Below are positions 1 to 7,314 of a stretch of DNA of 10,240 nucleotides, piece by piece (within the stretch, counting starts at the first letter, position 1; each line of letters begins with the position of its first letter). The position numbers and the translations under genes are program-made. The stretch lies in the NCBI GenBank assembly GCA_035444405.1, contig DAOMOP010000151.1, forward strand, positions 1 through 10,240, read 5' to 3'. This stretch comes from DAOMOP01 sp035444405. Lineage in GTDB: Bacteria > Pseudomonadota > Gammaproteobacteria > Burkholderiales > Rhodocyclaceae. Under the pieces are notes generated by a model, which worked only from the letters and a program-made list of their open reading frames with translations, was not told the DNA's origin and made no database searches.

Positions 1-2
1 AC

Positions 3-221
3 GTCTACCTCTTCCGCGGCACGCCGCTCCTGGTGCAGACCTTCCTCATCTACTACGGCCTGGCCCAGTTCGGCTGGATCCGCGACAGCTGGGCCTGGAC
101 CGTCCTGCGCGAGCCCTGGTGGTGCGCGCTGATCGCCTTCTCGCTCAACTGCGGCGCCTACATGACCGAGATCGTGCGCGGCGCCGTCGAGACCACGCCC
201 AAGGGCGAGCTCGAGGCCGCC
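3..221 (+). CDS. Polar amino acid ABC transporter permease, fragment (both ends missing)
   Basis: The frame starting at base 3 is open from the window edge and reads as a HisM/ArtQ-type inner-membrane permease of a polar amino acid ABC importer. It shows the family segment FRGTPLLVQTFLIYYGL, then a hydrophobic stretch (WWCALIAFSLNCGAYMTEIVRGA), then TTPKGELEAA, which is the start of the EAA loop that docks on the ATPase. In this family the EAA residues are normally followed by a basic residue, a leucine and a conserved glycine, then more membrane segments. Here similarity stops directly after EAA (bases 213-221) and the frame runs on into antisense crotonase sequence. So the gene lacks its N-terminus (off the window) and its C-terminal part (lost at the junction). 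The frame stays open to about base 725, but that extension is not protein-like. The family is clear; the substrate within polar amino acids is not. Confidence 0.8.
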
Positions 222-542
222 GCCGATCACCGCGCCGTGCAGCGCCGCGACCACCGGGATGCCGCCGTTGTGGACGCGGTTGAACACGCGGTGCCAGCCC
301 TGCGAGTGCAGCATCACGCCGAACGGCTCGCGCTGGTGGTGCTCCGAGAGATCCAGCCCGGCGCAGAAGTGCTCGCCCGCGCCGGCGAGCACGATCGCGC
401 GCGTGCCCTCGGGGGTGGCGGCGAGCGCGGCCTCGAGCGCGGCGAGCAGGCGGTCGCTGATCGCGTTGCGTTTGGCCGGCCGCGCCAGCGTGACGGTGTA
501 GATGACGCCGTCGGAGGACGTCGTGACGAGTGCTTCGCTCAT
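204..542 (-). CDS. Enoyl-CoA hydratase/crotonase, N-terminal part only (truncated at junction)
   Basis: Read leftward from an ATG at 542 with an AGGA ribosome site 9 bases upstream, this frame gives about 113 residues of a crotonase (usual length 250-280). The N-terminus has the family segment VTLARPAKRNAIS. The two oxyanion-hole segments are both present: GAGEHFCAGLDLSEH (residues 54-68) and LHGAVIGGGLELA (101-113). Similarity then ends at the junction with the antiparallel permease, so the catalytic acidic residues and C-terminal helices are missing. The frame stays open to the window's left edge but reads the permease antisense. It is the third gene after the binding protein and CoA ligase, 160 bases past the ligase stop. 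That placing suggests hydration of the enoyl-CoA (for example feruloyl-CoA) made by the ligase. The WSAGMDL-type segment of classical hydroxycinnamoyl-CoA hydratase-lyase is absent, so I call it only a crotonase. Confidence 0.85.
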
Positions 543-702
543 TGCATGCATTCCTGTTGTTGTGCTTCACGCGCGCTTGCGGCCCGCGCGTTCGTGTATT
601 GCGTCGCGCACGTTGCGCGCATCACCGCCCCGCGCGTTGCACGCCGTGCCCACCGCAGCCGACGAGGCTGCCGGATGCCCCGCAGCGCCTGCGCCTGCTG
701 CG
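543..702. other. Spacer between CoA ligase and crotonase genes with a small hairpin
   Basis: No credible gene is seen in these 160 bases. A perfect 6-bp hairpin, GCAGCC-N5-GGCTGC, lies at 655-671, about 30 bases past the ligase stop. It has no T-run on the minus strand, so it is not a convincing intrinsic terminator; it could be an mRNA-processing or attenuating stem. No clear sigma-70 promoter for the crotonase is visible, which favours read-through from the ligase. The spacing is larger than elsewhere in this operon. Confidence 0.4.
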
Positions 703-2586
<1,884 letters not shown>

Positions 2587-2617
2587 GGGGTCCTCCAGCT
2601 GGCTGTAGCGTGTCGAT

Positions 2618-3767
2618 TCAATGGCCGAGCAGGCGGTAGCCGCCGTTTTCGACCTGCACCAGCACGCGGCCGCGCTCGTCCATGCCGAAGTGGTCGTCGG
2701 CACTCATGTTGAACACGCCGTGCGTCGCGACGACCTCGCGATTGCCCTCGATCGCATCGCGCAGCGCCTTGCGGAACGCGGCCGTGCCGGGCTTCGCGCC
2801 CGACTCGAGCGCGACCGGCAGCGCGGCCTGCAGCACCAGGAAGGCGTCATAGGCGTGGCCGGCGAAGGACGAGAACGAGTTCGCGCCGTACTTCTCCTCG
2901 TAGGCCTTCACGAACTCGAGTCCGATCTTCTTGGACGGGTGCTCGTCGGGCACCTGGTCGGCCACCACCACCGGCCCGATCGGGATGATCGCGCCTTCGG
3001 CACTTGCGCCGGCCACGCGCAGGAAGGCGGGGTTGGCCGACGCATGGGTATGGTAGAGCGTGCCCTGGTAGCCGCGCTCGACCAGCGTCATGTGCGGCAA
3101 CGCCGCCGGACTGCCCGAACCGACGACGAGGATCGCGTCGGGACGCGCCGAGATCAGCTTCAGCACCTGGCCGGCGACCGAGGTGTCGTTGCGCGCGTAG
3201 CGCTCGACAGGATCGAGGCGGATACCGGCGGCCTCCACCATCGGCCGCAGCTCGGTGAGCCATTGCTCGCCGTAGGCGTCCGAATAGCCGATGAAGCCGA
3301 GCGTCTTCACCCCGCTCGCCTTCATGTGCTCGACCACCGCGCTCGCCATCACGCGGTTGTGCTGCGGCATGCGGAACACCCATTCCTCGCGGTCGGGCGG
3401 CAGCGCGACCGGCGAAAGTGCCAGCTGCGGCGTGCCCGACTCGTGCGCGACCTCGGCGACGGCGGCCGAGCCGGGCGGAGCCGACAAGGACATCGACACG
3501 GTCCTCGGACACCAGCTTGCGCGCATTGCGCGTCGCCTCGGACGGGTCGGTCGCGTCGTCGAGCACGATGTACTCGATCTTCTGGCCGGCCACTTCGGTC
3601 GGCAGCATCGCGATGGTGTTGCGCTCGGGAATGCCGAGGGCGGCAGCCGGCCCGGTGGCCGACACGGTCACGCCGACCTTGACCTGCGCGAGCGCGGGCG
3701 CCGCAGCCAGCGCGAGCACGGCGCCCGCGGCGAGGCCGAACAGGGTGCTGCCAAATCGCTTGTCCAT
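2618..3767 (-). CDS. Branched-chain-type ABC substrate-binding protein, frameshifted
   Basis: Periplasmic binding protein of the Leu/Ile/Val-binding (Peripla_BP_6) family, about 385 residues if the frame is restored, a normal length. The start at 3767 has a GGAGGAG site 7 bases upstream and begins a clear signal peptide (MDKRFGSTLFGLAAG, then a hydrophobic run to PALA, cleavage before QVKVGV). Residues 30-97 contain VGVTVSATGPAAALG and the segment ending EDRVDVLVGS. Near base 3476 the frame must shift by one base; the second frame continues PGSAAVAEVAHESGTP to the stop, including TLGFIGYSDAYGEQW, SFAGHAYDA and the terminal GGYRLLGH. Compared with the family, about three residues are missing after VGS, as if 8 bases were lost. 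No permease or ATPase lies beside it. Its place ahead of a feruloyl-CoA synthase suggests an aromatic acid ligand, as for CouP-type proteins of Rhodopseudomonas. An intact promoter and strong ribosome site argue for a working gene or a sequence error rather than an old pseudogene. Confidence 0.88.
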
Positions 3768-3845
3768 CTCCAGTCTCCTCCATGTGCGAACGGGCCGGCG
3801 GCCGCCGGTCCCAAAGCGGACCTCGAGAACGTGTCCGTTGCATGC

Positions 3846-3875
3846 AAGGTAGCGTACCCGGAACTGTCTTGTCAA
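3846..3875 (-). promoter_or_regulatory. Probable sigma-70 promoter of the binding protein-ligase operon
   Basis: On the minus strand a perfect -35 box TTGACA (bases 3875-3870) is followed after 18 bases by TACCTT (3851-3846), a moderate -10 match. Transcription would start near base 3840, about 70 bases before the binding-protein start codon at 3767. The -35 box lies between copies of an ACAGT-containing repeat, which suggests control by the divergently encoded TetR protein. Confidence 0.5.
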
Positions 3876-3906
3876 ACGATTGTTCAAGAAAACAGTCCGG
3901 CACTGT
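3858..3906. promoter_or_regulatory. Operator-like repeats (ACAGT-nCCGG) between divergent genes
   Basis: Three near-copies of one motif lie within 49 bases. CCGGAACTGT at 3858-3867 is ACAGTTCCGG on the minus strand. ACAGTCCGG lies at 3892-3900. CCGGCACTGT at 3897-3906 is ACAGTGCCGG on the minus strand. The last two overlap to form the palindrome ACAGT-CCGGC-ACTGT (3892-3906). Between the copies lie CTTG (3868-3871) and CAAG (3885-3888) in inverted order and the near-palindrome CAAACGATTG (3873-3882). The array covers the -35 region of the minus-strand promoter and lies just upstream of the plus-strand -10 box. This is the layout expected for a regulator that represses both itself and the divergent operon. 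The repeats are seen; the binding is inferred. Confidence 0.5.
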
Positions 3907-3913
3907 GGCCCCT

Positions 3914-3922
3914 TGCTACAAT
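3914..3922 (+). promoter_or_regulatory. Extended -10 promoter element pointing toward the TetR-type gene
   Basis: TGCTACAAT matches the extended -10 pattern TGn-TAnnnT. No good -35 box lies 17 bases upstream, which is common for extended -10 promoters. The start point would fall at about 3929, exactly where the run of Ns begins. The palindrome at 3892-3906 lies immediately upstream. Whether this promoter drives the regulator depends on what the gap hides. Confidence 0.4.
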
Positions 3923-3928
3923 GGGCGC

Positions 3929-3938
3929 NNNNNNNNNN
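3929..3938. other. Assembly gap (10 Ns)
   Basis: Ten consecutive N characters between the divergent promoter region and the leader of the TetR-type gene. A round number of Ns usually marks a scaffold join whose true length is not measured. The physical distance between the binding-protein operon and the regulator is therefore unknown, and sequence may be missing. Confidence 0.97.
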
Positions 3939-4042
3939 ACAACCGTTTCCGCACCCTGCGCTGCGCGATCGGCGAAGCGCGCGGCACGGCGCAGCCGAAC
4001 CGTGGCTGCCACCGCCACGGCGACACGGAGCGATATCGGGAC

Positions 4043-5023
4043 ATGAACGAGAAGCGGGATTTGCAGCAAGGTGTGACGTTGGCCGACGCACGCTCGACGG
4101 CGCGGCCGCGCGCCGAAGGCAGGCGCGATACGGGGGGCACCGGTTCGGCGGCACGGGCGGCGATCCTGCGCCTCGCGCACGACGAGCCGCAGCTCGGCCA
4201 GGCGGCCATCGCCGAGCGCCTCGCCGACAGCGGTTTGCACATCTCGCCGTCGGGAGTGCGCTACATCCTGCAGAAGCACGGGCTCGAGACTGCGGTCAAG
4301 CGGTTGCGCGCGCTCGCGCGCGAGGACGGCGGAGCCGAACGTCTGAGCGAGCAACAGCGCCGACTGCTCGCGCGTGGCGAGCTCGCCGCACGCCTCGCCC
4401 GCGCGGGGACTTCGGGCGGTCGCGACGCCCCGGGCACGGCCGAACCGCTCGAGCGCCGGCGCATCATCCTCGATGCTGCCGCCGAGCTCTTCTCCGAGCA
4501 GGGCTACGACCGCACGTCGATCCGCGACATCGCGCGCAAGGTTGGCCTGCTGCCGGGCTCGGTGTATCACCACTTCGCCTCTAAGGACGCGCTCTACCTC
4601 GCGGTGCACCGCGAAGGCTTCCAGCGCGTGCTCGCCCGCGTGCGCGAGGCCGCCGCGCAGGGCCGCGATCCGTGGGACAGCCTGCGGCGCGCCTGCGCGG
4701 TGCAGGTCACTGCGATCGCCGAGGGCTCACCGGTCGACCGCATCACCGGCCACCACCTCGCGATGACCGACGCGCACGATGTGTTCGCGAAGATCCAGCC
4801 CTACCGGGACGAGTACGAGGATGTGTTCCGCGCGCTGATCGCGGCGCTGCCGCTCTCCGCCGGCACCGATCGCACGCTGCTGCGCCTGTTCCTGTTCGGC
4901 AGCATGAACTGGGTGTCGCTGTGGTATCGCAGGGGCCGGCGCACGCCGGGCGAGATCGCCGACGCGCTGGTCGACATGCTGCGCCACGGCGTGGCGCCTG
5001 CGCGGCACGAACCTCCGGCCTGA
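4043..5023 (+). CDS. TetR-family regulator with an extra N-terminal winged-helix/HTH domain
   Basis: 326 residues, against about 190-220 for ordinary TetR proteins. The C-terminal two thirds is TetR: the DNA-binding domain spans residues 138-186 (ERRRIILDAAAELFSEQGYD, then TSIRDIARKVGLLPGSVYHHFASKDALY). A helical ligand domain follows, ending LFLFGSMNWVSLWYRRGRRT, a pattern found in acyl-CoA-responsive members such as KstR2-like proteins. Residues 36-95 form a second putative HTH: ARAAILRLAHDEPQLGQAAIAERL, then HISPSGVRYILQKHGLETAVKRL. This resembles the N-terminal helix-turn-helix segments of IS481/IS3-type transposases. A low-complexity linker (about 96-137) joins the two. The ATG at 4043 is the first one after the gap; GGAG lies 12 bases upstream, a weak site, and the frame is open back to the Ns, so an earlier start is possible. 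It is divergent from the ligase operon, which it probably controls. The TetR call is firm; the ligand is inferred. Confidence 0.88.
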   Translation: MNEKRDLQQGVTLADARSTARPRAEGRRDTGGTGSAARAAILRLAHDEPQLGQAAIAERLADSGLHISPSGVRYILQKHGLETAVKRLRALAREDGGAERLSEQQRRLLARGELAARLARAGTSGGRDAPGTAEPLERRRIILDAAAELFSEQGYDRTSIRDIARKVGLLPGSVYHHFASKDALYLAVHREGFQRVLARVREAAAQGRDPWDSLRRACAVQVTAIAEGSPVDRITGHHLAMTDAHDVFAKIQPYRDEYEDVFRALIAALPLSAGTDRTLLRLFLFGSMNWVSLWYRRGRRTPGEIADALVDMLRHGVAPARHEPPA

Positions 5024-5114
5024 ACCGCGGCCGGCTCTTGCGCGCGGTTGCGTCGCCGCCGCTTCGGGGCACACCGCGCGATCAGCGAACCACCGCGCCG
5101 GCGCGAGCGCGCCG
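5023..5114. terminator. Hairpins between convergent genes, possible bidirectional terminator
   Basis: The 111-base space between the convergent regulator and exporter genes holds two perfect stems. AACCGCG (5023-5029) pairs with CGCGGTT (5043-5049) around a 13-base loop. CGGCGCG (5099-5105) pairs with CGCGCCG (5108-5114) with a very tight turn. Neither is followed by a T-run, so termination by these is plausible from position only. Confidence 0.25.
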
Positions 5115-5134
5115 AAGCCGCGATCCTGCGCCGC

Positions 5135-6403
5135 TTACGACTCGTCCGCGCGCGGGGCCGCTGGGCGCGCGGTCGCCGTCGCCACTCCGGCCGGCGCCGC
5201 CGCATCGCTGCGCAATGCACGCGGCACCAGCCCCCACGCGACCGCCGCGAGCACCACGCCCCAGAACCACATGCCGTGCGTGAGCGGAAACACCGTGCCG
5301 TCCATGTGCGCGCCAAGCCACGCGCCCATGCCGAACGCCACCAGCATCATCATGAAGCCCGACAGCGCCGAGGCGGCACCGGCCGCGTGCGGAAACGGCC
5401 CCACCGCACCGCTTTGCCCACAGGGCTGGTGCACGCCGTGGCCGAGCATGAACAGGATCACCGGACCCATGATCGCCCACACCGTGTGCACGCCGGCGAG
5501 CGCGAAGACCCCCAGCAGCGTGCCGCCGGCGAGCGAGAAGGCACCGCCGATCGCCACCGTGCGGCCGACGCCGTAGCGCACCAGCAGCCGGCGGCACATC
5601 ACCGTGCCGGCCAGAAACGACGCCGCCATCACGAACATCAACAGGCCATAGACGCCGGTCGACACGCCGAGCACCTGGATGAACACGAACGACGACGCCG
5701 CCAGGAACGTGAACAGTCCGCCGTAGGTCGCCGACGCCAGCAGCGAGAACGACCAGAAGGTCGGATGGCGCAGGATCGCGCTCCACGTGGCCATCAGCAC
5801 GGCCGGGCGCAGCGCGGCGGGATTGGGGCGGCGCACCGTCTCGTCGAAGCGCCACACGACGAGCGCGAGCGTCGCCGCACCGAACACGACCAGCACCGCG
5901 AGCGTGATGCGCCAGCCGAACAGCGCCGCCAGCCCCCCGCCGAGCGGCGCGCTCACGCACGCGATCACGCCGAGCCCGGACAGCGCCTTGCTCATCACGC
6001 GCGCGCCGGTGGCCGGCTCGTAAAGGTCGCGCACGATCGCACGCGCGCACATCACCGCCGCGCCCATCGCCGCACCCTGTATCGTGCGCCACACCACCAG
6101 CGCCGTCATCGACGGCGCGACGGTGCTCGCAACCGCCGCGACGGTGTAGGCGACCAGCCCCCACAACAGCACCGGCTTGCGCCCGAAGCGGTCCGACAGC
6201 GGCCCCCACACCAGCTGCGAGGCGCCGAAGGCGAGCAGCAGCGCCGACAGCGTGAGCTGGCCGAGCGCGGCGGGGGCGTCGAACACCTCGGTCAGCGCCG
6301 GCAGCGCGGGCAGGTACAGGTCGGTGGTGACCGGCTGGATGCCGAGCAGCAGCGACAGGATCACGACCACGCGGGCCGAACTCATCGAATGGGCTTGTGT
6401 CAT
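5135..6403 (-). CDS. Bcr/CflA-type MFS drug exporter
   Basis: A 422-residue major facilitator protein, expected to have 12 membrane helices, of the DHA1 Bcr/CflA group, which export drugs and other small molecules by proton antiport across the inner membrane. Diagnostic segments: TTDLYLPALPAL after helix 1 (residues 26-37); motif A GPLSDRFGRKPVLLWG (67-82); and ARAIVRDLYEPATGARVMS (120-138) in the helix 4-5 region, typical of this group. A second motif-A-like repeat, CRRLLVRYGVGRT, lies near the middle. The tail after about residue 400 is an Ala/Pro-rich cytoplasmic extension. The start is uncertain: ATG at 6403 and a second in-frame ATG at 6385 both precede the first helix, and neither has a clear ribosome site. 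It is convergent with the TetR-type gene and divergent from the hemerythrin gene. Its substrate is unknown; aromatic acid efflux would fit the neighbourhood but is only a guess. Confidence 0.9.
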   Translation of the reverse strand: MTQAHSMSSARVVVILSLLLGIQPVTTDLYLPALPALTEVFDAPAALGQLTLSALLLAFGASQLVWGPLSDRFGRKPVLLWGLVAYTVAAVASTVAPSMTALVVWRTIQGAAMGAAVMCARAIVRDLYEPATGARVMSKALSGLGVIACVSAPLGGGLAALFGWRITLAVLVVFGAATLALVVWRFDETVRRPNPAALRPAVLMATWSAILRHPTFWSFSLLASATYGGLFTFLAASSFVFIQVLGVSTGVYGLLMFVMAASFLAGTVMCRRLLVRYGVGRTVAIGGAFSLAGGTLLGVFALAGVHTVWAIMGPVILFMLGHGVHQPCGQSGAVGPFPHAAGAASALSGFMMMLVAFGMGAWLGAHMDGTVFPLTHGMWFWGVVLAAVAWGLVPRALRSDAAAPAGVATATARPAAPRADES

Positions 6404-6412
6404 CGGAAAAGG

Positions 6413-6431
6413 GCGGCGCCTCGTGCGCCGC
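6413..6431 (-). promoter_or_regulatory. Hairpin in the leader just upstream of the MFS start codon
   Basis: GCGGCGC (6413-6419) and GCGCCGC (6425-6431) form a perfect 7-bp GC stem with a 5-base loop. In the exporter mRNA this stem would end 9 bases before the 6403 start codon, where the ribosome site should be. If 6403 is the true start, the stem could limit translation initiation; it would matter less for a start at 6385. Confidence 0.3.
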
Positions 6432-6468
6432 AGCGGCGGCGGTCGCGAAAGGCGAAAGTCGGTTGGCG

Positions 6469-6481
6469 TGCAATCGTTGCA
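6469..6481. promoter_or_regulatory. 13-bp palindrome TGCAA-TCG-TTGCA in divergent intergenic region
   Basis: A perfect inverted repeat with 5-base arms and a 3-base spacer, lying between the divergent exporter and hemerythrin genes. It is a candidate operator for either. A TAGAAT -10-like box for the hemerythrin gene lies about 45 bases downstream (6525-6530), without a good -35 box. It does not match the FNR pattern TTGAT-N4-ATCAA. No binding protein can be named. Confidence 0.3.
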
Positions 6482-6607
6482 TCATGAAGCTTTCCGGGCG
6501 AAATGCAAGCCTCGCGTGACGGGATAGAATGTCGGTCACGCGACGGCGCCACGCGGCGGCCGCCGTCTCACCCTCCCCCCGCACTGCGCCGGCACGACGA
6601 GCACACA

Positions 6608-7192
6608 GTGAAGAACGAAACCATCCAGATCATCAGGGACGAGCATCTCGCCATCGGCACGGTGCTCTACGCGCTGCGCTATCTCGTGCGCGACATGCGC
6701 AAGGGCGCCGAGCCGAACATCCCGGTGCTGCGCGCGATCCTCGACTACATCGTGTCGTATCCGGACCGCTGGCACCATCCGAAGGAAGACAAGTATCTGT
6801 TCGCGGCGGTGCGGCGCCGCACCCGCGAGGCCGACGCACTGATCGCGCGGCTCGAGCGCGAGCACGCCCAGGGCCACCCGATGGTCGAGGAGCTCAAGCG
6901 CGACCTGATCGCGCTGCAAAAAGGCGACCCCGGCGCCGCCGAGCGCTTTTGCGCCGCCTCCGAGCGCTACGCCGAAATGGAATGGGGGCATTTGCGCACC
7001 GAGGAGGACGTCTTCCTGCCGATCGCCGAGCGCGTGCTGAGCGAGGACGACTGGGCCGAGATCCACGCCGCGTTCCGCGAGAACGACAACCCGCTGTTCG
7101 GCATCAAGCCCAAGGACGAGGCCGAGACGCTGTACCAGCGCATCCTCGCGCTCGCCCCGGCGCCGATCGGTGGCGGGCGCCGCGGCGCCTGA
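6608..7192 (+). CDS. Hemerythrin HHE domain protein
   Basis: A 194-residue four-helix-bundle protein of the hemerythrin/HHE family, which binds a non-haem di-iron centre and takes part in oxygen, nitric oxide or iron sensing and handling. The likely iron ligands are visible: H13 (RDEHLAI), H56/H57 and E60 (WHHPKEDKYLF), H86 with H90 (EREHAQGHP), and H128 with E132/E133 (EWGHLRTEEDVFLP). The N-terminus NETIQIIRDEH is where relatives begin, so the GTG at 6608 is chosen. The frame is open back to an ATG at 6503, but those 35 residues (Arg/Pro-rich) look like leader. No clear ribosome site precedes the GTG, so the start is only moderately sure. No signal peptide or membrane helix is seen, so the protein is cytoplasmic. 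It stands alone, divergent from the exporter and about 120 bases before the dehydrogenase operon, with no sensor or output domain attached. Confidence 0.88.
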   Translation: MKNETIQIIRDEHLAIGTVLYALRYLVRDMRKGAEPNIPVLRAILDYIVSYPDRWHHPKEDKYLFAAVRRRTREADALIARLEREHAQGHPMVEELKRDLIALQKGDPGAAERFCAASERYAEMEWGHLRTEEDVFLPIAERVLSEDDWAEIHAAFRENDNPLFGIKPKDEAETLYQRILALAPAPIGGGRRGA

Positions 7193-7262
7193 ATCGCGCG
7201 GCCGACGCCGCAGCAGCGCAAGCGCCCCCCAGCCTCGAGGCACCGCTCCGCCGGCGGGCACT

Positions 7263-7294
7263 GTTTTCATCCCATGCGGTCTAGAGTTGAAAAC
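7263..7294. promoter_or_regulatory. Inverted repeat GTTTTCA-N18-TGAAAAC upstream of the dehydrogenase operon
   Basis: Perfect 7-base arms at 7263-7269 and 7288-7294, separated by 18 bases, in an AT-rich island within otherwise GC-rich DNA. The repeat ends 20 bases before the E1alpha start codon and overlaps the best -10 candidate (TAGAGT, 7282-7287). It could be a two-turn operator for a dimeric regulator of the operon, or the promoter core itself. The regulator is unknown. Confidence 0.35.
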
Positions 7295-7314
7295 AAACAC
7301 GAGGAGGGGCTCTC

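Noticed and set aside
655..671. Hairpin GCAGCC-N5-GGCTGC as an intrinsic terminator after the ligase
   Set aside because: The stem is only 6 bp and has no T-run on the minus strand, so termination is not supported.
2847..4154. A 435-residue minus-strand frame spanning the N gap and the binding-protein N-terminus
   Set aside because: It starts in the antisense of the TetR gene, crosses the Ns and becomes Arg-rich nonsense after the frameshift. Only the segment 3767-3477 is real and is included in the binding-protein entry.
5048..6487. A 479-residue plus-strand open frame opposite the MFS exporter
   Set aside because: It is rich in His, Arg and Gln with no fold-like pattern, which is typical of a high-GC shadow. 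The opposite strand encodes a clear membrane transporter.
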